Source of the DNA: a bacterium
GTDB lineage: Bacteria > Bacteroidota > Bacteroidia > Bacteroidales > Muribaculaceae
NCBI GenBank assembly: GCA_004563195.1
Contig: SFTJ01000027.1
Span: forward strand, 1-34,675
DNA: 34,675 nt
Reading direction: 5' to 3'
Shown: piece by piece, positions 15,976 to 24,421 of the stretch
Position numbering within the stretch: position 1 is the stretch's first letter
Layout of the letters: each line of letters starts with the position of its first letter
The notes under the pieces: generated by a model
Told to the model about the DNA's origin: nothing
Databases searched by the model: none
Seen by the model: only the letters and a program-made list of their open reading frames with translations
Translations under genes and position numbers: made by a program

Positions 15976-17154
15976 TTACTTGAGGCGCTGCCAGGTGAAA
16001 TTGGTTTCACGAAGGCGGTAACCTCTCAGTGTGTAACACATATTCACCAATGGGCGCCACAACGAATAGAACGGCACACCTATGTGCAATTTCGGTGCCT
16101 TCAGGCGTTTGGCGTTGCCTCTGAAAAGCACGATGATGGTTATCCAATAAGCCAATAATATCACTGCCGCTACGCTAATGGTAAGAATATTGCGCCAGTC
16201 GAGCGCCACTGCTGACGCCAACGAGCCCAACGCCAAATATTGGCAAGCCGAGATAATCGATGACGAGATAAAGGGCCATCGGCGCAACTGCTTGGCGGTG
16301 AAGCCATGACGCAACTTCAGTTCGGCATGCTCGGCCTTATAGTCGTTGCAAAACACAGTCATCATCGAGTCGGACGAGAGTTCCACGCGGGTGTTATCGG
16401 CATTGGCTATTTCGCTCACGAAGAGGTCGTCGTCGCCGTAATGCAGCATCACGGTGCGCTGGAAGCCGTTATTGGCAAAGAAAGTGCTTCGGCGATAAGC
16501 CAAGTTATTGTTAGTGCCGCGGAAGGGATAGCCATTGATGTCGCAAGCGAGATATTGCACCGATTCGGTAACGGTGTCATACACTCTGAAGTTTGCCCCG
16601 AAGCGCTTATCTTTTTTATATCGCGGTGCGGCATAACCTATCACCACATCGGTGCCTTCGGTGAAGTTGCGGCACATATTCATCAGCCAGTTGGGCCCTG
16701 CCGGACAGCAGTTGGCGTTGGTCACCACTATCAATTCGTGGCGGGCGGCTTTGATGCCAAGCATTATGGCAAGTTTGCGGCGCGACACATTGCGACTGCC
16801 GTCGGGGATAAATGTCTGGCGTAGGTTGCTATATTCTACAAGAAAATTCGAGATTACCTCAGCAGTGTTGTCTATCGAACTGTCATTCACCACTATAACC
16901 TCATATTTCGGATAATTCTGATTGAGCAGATAAGGCAGGAATCGCTGCAACTGTGCACCCTGATTGTGGCAATACACTATCACGGTGGCGGGAGCAAGCG
17001 TGTCGGTAGTTTCTGCGCTCTCGCTTGCTGCCGATGCTCGCTTTATGGCATTATGGCGGCGAGCTGTCCACATTATCACCACCACACACAGTATCAATGC
17101 CGCCCCAAGCAGGACACATACCTCTAAACTTAATAATATCGAAAAATGCATCAT
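15976..17154 (-). CDS. Membrane-bound family 2 glycosyltransferase
   Basis: The product of about 392 residues (from MMHFSILLSLEV) has an N-terminal membrane helix, a GT-A glycosyltransferase domain and two C-terminal membrane helices (QYLALGSLASAVAL and ISVAAVILLAYWITIIVLF). The catalytic domain shows ATVIVYCHNQG, VIVVNDSSIDNT, VVTNANC in place of a DxD, GYPFRGTNNNLAYRR, HYGDDDLFV and the QLRRW form of the QxxRW signature. These are features of inverting, often processive, family 2 enzymes such as polysaccharide synthases. It should act at the inner membrane on a nucleotide sugar; donor and acceptor are unknown. In-frame starts also occur at 17193 (ATG) and 17208 (GTG); I chose 17154 because it sits next to the first helix. 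It stands alone, 13 kb from the polysaccharide export operon. Confidence 0.88.
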   Translation of the reverse strand: MMHFSILLSLEVCVLLGAALILCVVVIMWTARRHNAIKRASAASESAETTDTLAPATVIVYCHNQGAQLQRFLPYLLNQNYPKYEVIVVNDSSIDNTAEVISNFLVEYSNLRQTFIPDGSRNVSRRKLAIMLGIKAARHELIVVTNANCCPAGPNWLMNMCRNFTEGTDVVIGYAAPRYKKDKRFGANFRVYDTVTESVQYLACDINGYPFRGTNNNLAYRRSTFFANNGFQRTVMLHYGDDDLFVSEIANADNTRVELSSDSMMTVFCNDYKAEHAELKLRHGFTAKQLRRWPFISSSIISACQYLALGSLASAVALDWRNILTISVAAVILLAYWITIIVLFRGNAKRLKAPKLHIGVPFYSLWRPLVNMCYTLRGYRLRETNFTWQRLK

Positions 17155-17228
17155 CTCTTCGGACCTTTCGATGTTTATAAATATTATCGGCATCGGCTTA
17201 GCCGACACCTCTTTTTGCTTTCAAACCA

Positions 17229-17236
17229 CAAAGTTA
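17229..17236 (-). promoter_or_regulatory. Putative -7 box for the GT2 gene
   Basis: The minus strand reads TAACTTTG, a TAnnTTTG match. Transcription would start near 17222, leaving leaders of about 30 or 70 nt to the ATGs at 17193 and 17154. No -33 TTTG is at standard spacing. Confidence 0.4.
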
Positions 17237-17349
17237 GTCATAGTTAGCAATATATACCCTCCAATTTCAAAAAAAGTTATTCACAACATCACCTTTGCTC
17301 TCCGCTCTTCTCACCGACCGACCTTTTTCTGCCCTACCCGGGCTTATTA

Positions 17350-17381
17350 TTTGCCTTTTTGACGCAAAATTCATAATTTTG
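17350..17381 (+). promoter_or_regulatory. Predicted GH76 promoter
   Basis: TTTG at 17350-17353, a 20-nt spacer and TAATTTTG at 17374-17381 match the Bacteroidetes promoter exactly. The leader of about 75 nt opens with a small stem (GCTCG 17389-17393 with CGAGC 17412-17416) enclosing the direct repeat AGCGTTTG (17395-17402 and 17404-17411). Confidence 0.72.
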
Positions 17382-17463
17382 GCATTGCGCTCGAAGCGTT
17401 TGTAGCGTTTGCGAGCAAAAAAGGATATAATGTCATAAACAAAAAACCGAACCCGAAAGAACA

Positions 17464-18645
17464 ATGAAACGCTTCACCACCCTACTCTTTGCCGCCGCTA
17501 TATGCGCCTCGGCATGGTGTCAAAACACTCGCGACTGGCATTCTTTGGCCGAAGGTATGTCGCAAGCTCTTATCTCCAATTTCTGGGGAGCAAGTTTTGC
17601 CGACCATCCTCAGCGTTACTATTTCAATTACCTCAGTCAACAAGCCGACCTCAGGCACGAGCACTACTGGCCTCAAGCCCACGCCATAGATGTGATAGTG
17701 GACGCCTATCTGCGCACCGGCAGCAAGCAATATCGCAATATCTACCCACTTTGGTGGCAGGGAGCCCCCGACAACAACTTCGTGGCGGGCATCAACGACC
17801 ACGACCACTGGTGGAACCCCTACGTCGACGACATGGAGTGGATAGCTCTTGCGCTGATAAGAATGTGGGAAAGCACAGGCAATCGCCGATACATCGATAA
17901 GGCCCGACAACTCTACGACGACTACATCTGGAGCACTTGGGGACCCGAAAACGAGGCTCCGTGGTATGGCGGAATCACTTGGAAAGTGGACACCGGAAAG
18001 TCGAAAAACTCTTGCTCCAACGGCCCGGCTGCACTCATTGCTGCCCGACTCTATCGCTTCTACCGCAAAGCCGGGGTTAAAGGCGGCAAATGCCGCGAAG
18101 CCTATCTCAATGAGGCGGTGAAGATATACACCTGGCAAAAATCGGTGCTCTTCGACCGCAACACCGGCGCCGTGTGGGACAATATAAACAGTCGCGGCGA
18201 GATAGCTCGCCACATGGTGTTTACCTACAATGTGGGCACATTCCTCGGTGCCGCCCATGAGCTGTATAACATCACCGGCGACAGCCAGTATCTGCGCGAT
18301 GCCACGCTTGCAGCAAATTATGTAATCGAAAATATGACCGTAAACCAAGGTACGCTCAGCGATGCTCCGGGTGGCGACGGTGGCTTGTTCCACGGCATAT
18401 TTTTCCGATATTTCGTAAAACTAATCAACGAGAAGGACCTCGACCTCGCCACTCGCACCCGTTTTCGCGACTATATCACCCGTCTCGCCACTGTGATGGC
18501 CGACGAAGGCATCAACCCTCGCACCATGCTCTACGCCGGCCGCTGGCACCAAGCCCCAGCCGATAACGACGTGGTGTCCCTCACATCACACCTCACCGGC
18601 TGCATGCTCATCGAAGCCATGTGCACCTTAAAACCCTTAGAATAG
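17464..18645 (+). CDS. GH76 endo-alpha-1,6-mannanase-like, secreted
   Basis: The 393-residue protein is a complete glycoside hydrolase family 76 enzyme, an (alpha/alpha)6-barrel with endo-alpha-1,6-mannanase activity in characterised members. A signal peptide (MKRFTTLLFAAAICASA, then WCQN) directs export; the Cys follows Trp, so it is not a convincing lipobox. The paired catalytic aspartates are Asp122-Asp123 in NPYVDDMEW. Other landmarks are HYWPQAHAIDVIVDAY, YGGITWKVD, SNGPAALIAARLYR and FTYNVGTFLGA. It has its own consensus promoter and no adjacent partner gene, as the next gene is convergent. It likely cleaves alpha-1,6-mannan backbones and complements the GH92 side-chain enzymes 6-16 kb away; GH76 members can also act on host or bacterial mannose polymers, so the natural substrate is open. 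Confidence 0.9.
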   Translation: MKRFTTLLFAAAICASAWCQNTRDWHSLAEGMSQALISNFWGASFADHPQRYYFNYLSQQADLRHEHYWPQAHAIDVIVDAYLRTGSKQYRNIYPLWWQGAPDNNFVAGINDHDHWWNPYVDDMEWIALALIRMWESTGNRRYIDKARQLYDDYIWSTWGPENEAPWYGGITWKVDTGKSKNSCSNGPAALIAARLYRFYRKAGVKGGKCREAYLNEAVKIYTWQKSVLFDRNTGAVWDNINSRGEIARHMVFTYNVGTFLGAAHELYNITGDSQYLRDATLAANYVIENMTVNQGTLSDAPGGDGGLFHGIFFRYFVKLINEKDLDLATRTRFRDYITRLATVMADEGINPRTMLYAGRWHQAPADNDVVSLTSHLTGCMLIEAMCTLKPLE

Positions 18646-18682
18646 AGAAACAAAACCTACTATTACACCCTCACAACGCCTC

Positions 18683-18728
18683 GGTCATTTAATAAAAATG
18701 TCATTAGTGTCATTTTTATTAAATGACC
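18683..18728. repeat. Repeat copy 1: perfect 18-bp palindrome behind the ATPase gene
   Basis: GGTCATTTAATAAAAATG (18683-18700) pairs perfectly with CATTTTTATTAAATGACC (18711-18728) around a 10-nt loop. Its last 35 nt (18694-18728) are identical to 20080-20114 and differ at two of 32 aligned positions from 20004-20035. It lies 26 nt after the ATPase stop codon and could also serve as its terminator, and possibly as that of GH76. Confidence 0.85.
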
Positions 18729-18754
18729 AGGGCAAACAGCACCAAAAAAGCAGA

Positions 18755-19993
18755 CTAAAAATCTTCGCTCTCGGCATTCAAAAGGAAGTCCATCAAGCCC
18801 ATAATTCTCACACCGTTATCGTCGTAATACGGTGCAATATCATCGCGCACGATAATAATTTTTTTGAACGAATCGCTTATGCGTTTCAGCGATGCCAATT
18901 CTTGTTCGCGCTTCGCTTCATCGGGCAAAGCATATGCCGATTGTATGTAATATCGTCGGTCGCCCTTATTGGCAACAAAATCCACTTCCAACTGCTTTCG
19001 CTCACTCGAAGTTCTAACTTCCACCATTCCCACATCCACACTATAGCCGCGACTACGCAATTCGTTGTAGATAATATTCTCCATAATATGCGTTTCCTCC
19101 ACTTGTCGGAAATTCAGCAACGCATTACGCAACCCCACATCTTGAAAATAATATTTCGACAAGGTGCCTATGTATTTTCGTCCCTTGATGTCATATCGCG
19201 TGGCTTTTTCCAGTATAAACGCATCCTCCATGTGCGAAATATAATTGGCTATGGTCTGCGAAGCGAGTGTCTCCTTCTTGCTCGACCTGAAGGTGTTGGA
19301 AATCTTGGTTGGATTGCACGGCGCACCTATCCCCGATGCCATAACACACATAAGTTCGGCGAAAGCATCTACATTCGCCACCCCGTTGCGCTCCACCATA
19401 TCTCGCAAATAAAGCGTTCGGTTAAGCGACTCAAGATACGCTATCTTCTGCGCATCATCTTGCAGTGAAGCAAGATACGGAAGTCCACCATAGGTGTAAT
19501 ACTGTTTCCAAAGTGCATACTTATCTCCACCTACAGCAGCATACATCTCTGCGAACGAAAGCGGATAGATGTGTATCTCCACACCCCTGCCTCTGAACTC
19601 GGTTGCCACATCCTTCGATAAAAACCGCGAATTACTCCCCGTTACATACACGTCCACGTTAGGCATGCGCATAAAACTATTGAGCACCTCCACAAACCTG
19701 CCCAGCAACTGCACCTCATCTATTATCAAATAATATTGATTAGCGTCCTTGATGCGTTGCTTTACATACTGCAACATCTTCATCGGGTCTCGCAGCTCCT
19801 CGTTTTCGATGTCGTCTAACGCTATTTCTATTATTCTACTCGCATCGGTGCCGCTGTCGAGCAAATGCTGATGAAAGAGGTTCAGAAGCAAAAATGACTT
19901 TCCGCATCGCCGCAATCCGGTTACTATCTTTATTAAGTCGGTGTGCTTCCAACTTATCAATTCATTTAAATATTTATCCCGTCGTATTATCAT
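18755..19993 (-). CDS. AAA_14/DUF4143 ATPase
   Basis: The 412-residue protein has an N-terminal AAA_14 ATPase domain with Walker A GLRRCGKS (26-33), Walker B LIIDEVQ (89-95) and a TGSNSRFL sensor-like segment (118-125), followed by a DUF4143 domain in the C-terminal half (about 200-360, including EVDFVANKG, which resembles a nuclease-fold strand). Such ATPases occur in many copies in Bacteroidales genomes and their function is not established. No membrane segment or signal peptide is present. It is a single-gene unit: a consensus promoter at 20036-20067 lies between two copies of a 36-nt repeat, and a third copy follows the stop codon. The start codon is 7 nt downstream of repeat copy 2. This layout suggests autoregulation or a self-contained mobile cassette. 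Confidence 0.92.
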   Translation of the reverse strand: MIIRRDKYLNELISWKHTDLIKIVTGLRRCGKSFLLLNLFHQHLLDSGTDASRIIEIALDDIENEELRDPMKMLQYVKQRIKDANQYYLIIDEVQLLGRFVEVLNSFMRMPNVDVYVTGSNSRFLSKDVATEFRGRGVEIHIYPLSFAEMYAAVGGDKYALWKQYYTYGGLPYLASLQDDAQKIAYLESLNRTLYLRDMVERNGVANVDAFAELMCVMASGIGAPCNPTKISNTFRSSKKETLASQTIANYISHMEDAFILEKATRYDIKGRKYIGTLSKYYFQDVGLRNALLNFRQVEETHIMENIIYNELRSRGYSVDVGMVEVRTSSERKQLEVDFVANKGDRRYYIQSAYALPDEAKREQELASLKRISDSFKKIIIVRDDIAPYYDDNGVRIMGLMDFLLNAESEDF

Positions 19994-19999
19994 ATCATC

Positions 20000-20035
20000 T
20001 TACAAAAATGTCATTTGTGTCACTTTTATTAAATG
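20000..20035. repeat. Repeat copy 2: leader of the ATPase gene
   Basis: This copy begins directly downstream of the ATPase -7 box and ends a few bases before the start codon, so it covers the transcription start and the whole leader. In gene orientation it contains two direct half-sites, GTGACA and ATGACA, where copies 1 and 3 have ATGACA twice. Confidence 0.85.
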
Positions 20036-20067
20036 CAAAGATATATATTACAACCCAAAATAACAAA
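20036..20067 (-). promoter_or_regulatory. Predicted ATPase promoter between repeat copies
   Basis: On the minus strand TTTG (20064-20067), a 20-nt spacer and TATCTTTG (20036-20043) match the Bacteroidetes promoter exactly. Repeat copy 3 ends 8 nt upstream of the -33 box and copy 2 begins directly after the -7 box, an operator-like placement. Confidence 0.78.
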
Positions 20068-20075
20068 AAATCATT

Positions 20076-20114
20076 TTACAAAAATGTCATTAGTGTCATT
20101 TTTATTAAATGACC
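20076..20114. repeat. Repeat copy 3: upstream of the ATPase promoter
   Basis: Identical to copy 1 over 35 nt (20080-20114) and offset by exactly 76 nt from copy 2 in the same orientation. It has the right palindromic arm (CATTTTTATTAAATGACC) but a degenerate left arm. About 260 bp follow to the GH84 start, in which I see no other gene. Confidence 0.88.
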
Positions 20115-20376
20115 GGCTCGCTCGTCTCCACTGCAGTGGCTGCCGTGGGTCTCGCCTTGCTCCACCGGCTTCGTATTATGAGCAAGTTTTGGGGCTTCGA
20201 TTATTGAGATTCTCTCCTAAATAAGAAATTTTTTGCTCGAGCTATGCTTGATTAGCGCCGAAAAGTTTGTAAATTAGGCATTGCTTTGCTGTCAGTTGCA
20301 TCTTAATGTGTATGCAATCTATAGCTATGCAGCTGAAACTAAACCATTTACTAATATATTTTACCTATTTTTAATA

Positions 20377-22947
20377 ATGAAGATTAATTACAGACTACTC
20401 TCGGTGTTGGCAGCGGGCGCTATGCTTTGCGGCAATGCCATGGCTCAAGACAGCGAATTCGACTTGAGTTCGCAGCGCGGTGAGAAGCAAGATGTTGTGG
20501 CTATCCCGGGCAAGAAAATCGACCATCAAGGGCTGATTATCAACCCCACCCCACATCAAATAATAAAAGCCGATGGCTCGCTCGATGTGCGCAGCGGTTT
20601 CAAAGCCGCCGACAAAAAGAAGCGTTTCAGTGAGCAATTTGAGATGCTCGCAGCCGAAGGCATCTCGCTTAACGCCAAAGGCGTAAAACTTGAAGTGGAC
20701 TTCGATGCAAAAAAAGCTGTCAAAAAGGGCATCAAAGCCGTGTCGGGCGCATATAGCATCACCATCAACAAGCGCGGCGTGAGCATCCTCGGATATGACG
20801 CCCGCGGCGCATTCTATGGCTTGCAAACCCTGCGCCAAATCATGCAAAGCCCTGTGGGCAAAAGCGGAAATGTGCCTTATATGACCATCAACGACTATCC
20901 CGACCTCGAAAATCGAGGTGTGGTGGAAGGTTTCTACGGCACTCCCTGGTCGCACGAGGTGCGACTATCGCTCATCGACTTCTACGGCAAGTGCAAGTTG
21001 AGCACTTATCTATATGGTCCTAAAGACGACCACTTCCACAGCTGCCCGAATTGGCGCAAACCTTATCCTGCTGTCGAAGCCAAGCAGATAAAGGAACTCG
21101 TGGATGCTTGCAACCGCAATTTTGTCGACTTCGTGTGGGCTATCCACCCGGGACAGGACATAAAGTGGAACGAAGAGGACTACCAAAATCTCGTGAATAA
21201 GTTCAACCTTATGTACGACCTTGGAGTGCGCACTTTTGCCATCTTCTTCGACGACATCTCGGGCGAAGGCACCAACCCCGTGAAGCAAACCGAGCTCCTC
21301 AACCGCCTGCATCGCGAATTTGTGGAAGCCAAGGGCGACGTTAATCCGCTCACCGTTTGCCCCACCGACTATTCGCGCCTCTGGGCTAACCCCACCGAAA
21401 ACGGCAGCCTCGCCATTTACGGTAAAACTCTGCACCCTTCTATCAAAGTGTTCTGGACCGGCGACGTGGTGTGCAGCGACCTCACTCGCGAAACCATGGA
21501 ATGGGTCAACTCGCGCATCAAGCGCCCGGCTTACTACTGGTGGAACTTCCCGGTTACCGACTACGCTCGACACATCATTATGCAAGGCCCCACCTACGGC
21601 CTCGACACTTCTCTCACTGCTGCCGACCTCAGCGGCCTCGTGAGCAACCCTATGGAACACGGCGAAGCTTCGAAACTCGCTCTCTATGGCGTGGGCGACT
21701 ACTGCTGGAACACCTCTGCTTATAACCCAATCGACAACTGGGAACGCGGCATCGAGGAACTAACACCCGAAGCAGCCGATGCATATCGCACTTTCGCTAT
21801 CCACTCTTGCGACACCGAGACCGGATACCGCCGCGCCGAGTCGTGGGAAACCAACACTTTCGGAATAGACAATTACTCGCAATCGCAATTCGACGCCCTC
21901 TATGCCGAATTTTCTCGCGTGGCTCAAGCCGAAGCTCAAATGAACGCCAAGTGCACCAACAAACTGCTCATGAAAGAGTTAGCGCCATGGCTCACCCAAT
22001 TCACCCTGCTCGGCAAGCGTGGACTCCGCACATTAGACCTCCTCAAACTATATAAGCAAGGCAACAATGCCGCATTCTGGAAAGGCTACCTCGACAACCT
22101 CATGAGCCGCGAACAGATTGCAGCCTACGAAGCCCACAAATGCGGCACCATGAAGCTGCAACCCTTCTACGAAACCGCTATGGACGACATGCGCGACCAA
22201 TTCTTCGAAACCCTCACAGGTCTGCGCCCCGCCACACTCAAAGGCACAGGCTCTTTTGCCACACTTCGCACCACCCAAAGCAAACTGATGTTCGACAACG
22301 ACTCCACCACCTACTACCACTCAGGAGCCGCTCAGAGCAAGAAAGGCGGCGAATGGTTCGGCGTGGATATGGGAACTCTGCGCGATGTGTGGGAAATAAA
22401 GATTCTGCAAGGCCGCAACTCGGTTGACGACGTCGACTACTTCGACCACGCTCGCCTCGAATACTCTGCCGACGGCAAAACATGGCATACACTCATCGAT
22501 GATATGCAAAAGCAATACATAGTGCACTGGACAGGCGAAACCATCAAAGCACGCTACATCCGACTCATAAAATTGCCATCCGACAAGACCAACTGGGTGG
22601 CTGTGCGCAGCTTCGAAGTCAACCCCGTGAATGCCGCACAACTCGGATTTGCCGTAACTGCCGCCGACAGCCAAGCCGCTCTCTACGCCTTCGACAATCA
22701 CCCGGGCACATCATTCCGCAGCACCGATGCTCTCACCTTCGAGGTGCCCGCCGATGTTAAGGCATACACATTCCTCACCCGCCTCGAAAACGATGCCCTC
22801 ACCGTAGAGCAATTCGACGCCAAAGGCAACAAAGTGGCAAGTGAGCAAGTCAGAACACCGCTATTCAAGCAAGAAATAGCCCCCGGAGCCACCAAAATCA
22901 CCATCACCGGTCCCGCCGAAATATTCGAAATAGTCCCCGCTAAATAA
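20377..22947 (+). CDS. GH84 beta-N-acetylglucosaminidase (O-GlcNAcase-like), secreted
   Basis: The 856-residue enzyme is a family 84 glycoside hydrolase. Residues 1-23 (ending AMAQD) are a signal peptide, about 50-170 a GH20b-like N-terminal domain, about 178-470 the catalytic barrel and about 640-750 an F5/8 type C (CBM32-like) domain, followed by a roughly 100-residue C-terminal module. The barrel starts VVEGFYGTPWSHE and carries the catalytic pair Asp292-Asp293 in FFDDISGEG, used for substrate-assisted hydrolysis of GlcNAc with retention. NWERGIEEL also fits. I start at ATG 20377; the longer frame begins with TTG and would spoil the signal peptide. Characterised gut homologues cleave O-GlcNAc-type and other beta-GlcNAc glycans. 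Host mucin or glycoprotein GlcNAc is a likely target. A bidirectional terminator follows. Confidence 0.93.
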   Translation: MKINYRLLSVLAAGAMLCGNAMAQDSEFDLSSQRGEKQDVVAIPGKKIDHQGLIINPTPHQIIKADGSLDVRSGFKAADKKKRFSEQFEMLAAEGISLNAKGVKLEVDFDAKKAVKKGIKAVSGAYSITINKRGVSILGYDARGAFYGLQTLRQIMQSPVGKSGNVPYMTINDYPDLENRGVVEGFYGTPWSHEVRLSLIDFYGKCKLSTYLYGPKDDHFHSCPNWRKPYPAVEAKQIKELVDACNRNFVDFVWAIHPGQDIKWNEEDYQNLVNKFNLMYDLGVRTFAIFFDDISGEGTNPVKQTELLNRLHREFVEAKGDVNPLTVCPTDYSRLWANPTENGSLAIYGKTLHPSIKVFWTGDVVCSDLTRETMEWVNSRIKRPAYYWWNFPVTDYARHIIMQGPTYGLDTSLTAADLSGLVSNPMEHGEASKLALYGVGDYCWNTSAYNPIDNWERGIEELTPEAADAYRTFAIHSCDTETGYRRAESWETNTFGIDNYSQSQFDALYAEFSRVAQAEAQMNAKCTNKLLMKELAPWLTQFTLLGKRGLRTLDLLKLYKQGNNAAFWKGYLDNLMSREQIAAYEAHKCGTMKLQPFYETAMDDMRDQFFETLTGLRPATLKGTGSFATLRTTQSKLMFDNDSTTYYHSGAAQSKKGGEWFGVDMGTLRDVWEIKILQGRNSVDDVDYFDHARLEYSADGKTWHTLIDDMQKQYIVHWTGETIKARYIRLIKLPSDKTNWVAVRSFEVNPVNAAQLGFAVTAADSQAALYAFDNHPGTSFRSTDALTFEVPADVKAYTFLTRLENDALTVEQFDAKGNKVASEQVRTPLFKQEIAPGATKITITGPAEIFEIVPAK

Positions 22948-22977
22948 GCCTAAACCATACAGCTTACATACATAACA

Positions 22978-23022
22978 AAAAAGCAATTCACCCACGCATC
23001 CGTCGCAAGTGAATTGCTTTTT
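22978..23022. terminator. Bidirectional terminator between convergent genes
   Basis: AAAAAGCAATTCAC (22978-22991) pairs perfectly with GTGAATTGCTTTTT (23009-23022) over 14 bp with a 17-nt loop; the stem ends in A and T runs that serve both strands. Confidence 0.9.
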
Positions 23023-23044
23023 ATATATATGCTACCGAGCCGAA

Positions 23045-24136
23045 TTATTTAATTTTGACATTCTCCACGGGGTGGTGTTTGGTGGGGTCGAGAGGGGCGT
23101 ATTGGTGGGATACTTTGCCGAAGTCGATGTCGGCGAGGCTAATGCATCGCACATTGCTGTTGTACATGGTGCGATAATAGATTTTGCGTTGTGAGATGTC
23201 GCTCGCCACAGTCCATTGGGTGGCACTTGGCACATCGGGCACTGCTTCGCCTGTGGCAAACTGTATGCCCACGGGGATGTCGAAATTATTTAATATGTGA
23301 AATGCCTGCATCACAGTGGCTTGGCTGTCGTCAAGGCGTGGCGCTGTGGCTTGAAACATGGCTGCGCGAACAAATCGCGAGGGCGGAGTGAAGTCGCCGG
23401 GCAATCCGTGCATGCCGCTTCCGCCGCCAAATGCGTTCATCTCCACATTGCCCAAACGGTTGGTTTGCACCTTACCGGGCAGGAGATTCACATAGTTGTT
23501 GAGATTGGTGAGATGCCACTCAAATCCGGGCGAATTGGTGAGCACGCCTATGGGATTGTCGTAGACTCGTGCTTGGCCGTCGACTATCTCTATCACTATC
23601 TGCTTGCCGCTCGGTTCCACCACGCGCCAGTGCACTGTAGATGAGCGCGGATCCACTGCCACCACATGCACATCGGCTATGGCTTGGCGCACTTCGTCGA
23701 CGGTGGCGAAGCGGCTCAGTATCCACGACACGAGTTGAAAATCGCTTATTGTGGTGCTGCGGTTATGCTCATCGTAGGGTTCGTAGGAGCCGTAGCCGGG
23801 AAAATAGAAGAGTCCTGCCACGAGTCCGGCTTCGTTCATTCCGTCGACCACATATTCGGGCTGCGCCACGGCGAGTCCCACATAGCCGTAACGGGCTTTG
23901 AATGTCATGCCTCGGCGGTCGCCTCCGGGCACGAGCGAGCGCTGCACATAGCCTCTGGGCACTATCTGATATAGGCTTCCTATGTCGCCTCCTGCCCACT
24001 CTATGGTGCGGGCGGGAACTATGGCTCCCGATGTGGTGGTGAGCGTGATGCCTGTGCATGCCTGAGCATTTTGGAAATTAGCAGCGGCTGCTGCCACCAT
24101 GATTGACATAATTAAAAAAGTGTTTTTGATTTTCAT
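23045..24136 (-). CDS. Choloylglycine hydrolase family enzyme (bile salt hydrolase / penicillin V acylase-like)
   Basis: The 363-residue protein is an N-terminal-nucleophile amidase of the choloylglycine hydrolase family. A signal segment (MKIKNTFLIMSIMVAAAAAN...AQA) precedes Cys27 in ACTGITL, which would become the N-terminal nucleophile after processing, so it should act in the periplasm or outside. Matching the usual Cys2/Arg18/Asp21/Asn82/Asn175/Arg228 set, I see Arg43, Glu46 (ARTIEW, in place of Asp), Asn101 (DGMNEAGL), Asn201 (VLTNSPGF) and Arg254 (PPSRFVRA). Substrates could be conjugated bile salts, penicillin V or N-acyl signals; the family does not settle which. It is transcribed alone, convergent with GH84. 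Length is slightly above the usual 315-350 because of the signal. Confidence 0.88.
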   Translation of the reverse strand: MKIKNTFLIMSIMVAAAAANFQNAQACTGITLTTTSGAIVPARTIEWAGGDIGSLYQIVPRGYVQRSLVPGGDRRGMTFKARYGYVGLAVAQPEYVVDGMNEAGLVAGLFYFPGYGSYEPYDEHNRSTTISDFQLVSWILSRFATVDEVRQAIADVHVVAVDPRSSTVHWRVVEPSGKQIVIEIVDGQARVYDNPIGVLTNSPGFEWHLTNLNNYVNLLPGKVQTNRLGNVEMNAFGGGSGMHGLPGDFTPPSRFVRAAMFQATAPRLDDSQATVMQAFHILNNFDIPVGIQFATGEAVPDVPSATQWTVASDISQRKIYYRTMYNSNVRCISLADIDFGKVSHQYAPLDPTKHHPVENVKIK

Positions 24137-24349
24137 TGTAGTTTTCTGCTGTTTATTATTATAGTATTTTTTTACTTATCATAACGCCGCGCCGCCGATT
24201 TTTGTTCATCGGGCGTACGCGATACGATTTTATCATTTTTCTGCATCCAATCGGCATTTTCAGCTGTTTCTCTTTGCAAAGCGAATAAGTTTTATCCGGA
24301 TAGTGAAAATAATTTTGTCAAAAAATTCTTAATTTTCAATTATTTATAA

Positions 24350-24357
24350 TAACTTTG
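24350..24357 (+). promoter_or_regulatory. Putative -7 box for the LRR gene
   Basis: TAACTTTG matches TAnnTTTG 64 nt upstream of the ATG. The nearest clear TTTG (24314-24317) is 32 nt away, too far for a standard -33 element. Confidence 0.4.
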
Positions 24358-24421
24358 GAGTTGATTTAAACCTCACACATCATTATTTGCACCTAATAAT
24401 ATTCAGAGTATATATACGAAG

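Noticed and set aside
18698..20112. Short frames encoding MSLVSFLLND-like peptides within the ATPase repeats
   Set aside because: They arise because the repeat itself contains ATG and an open stretch; the downstream parts differ and have no coding features.
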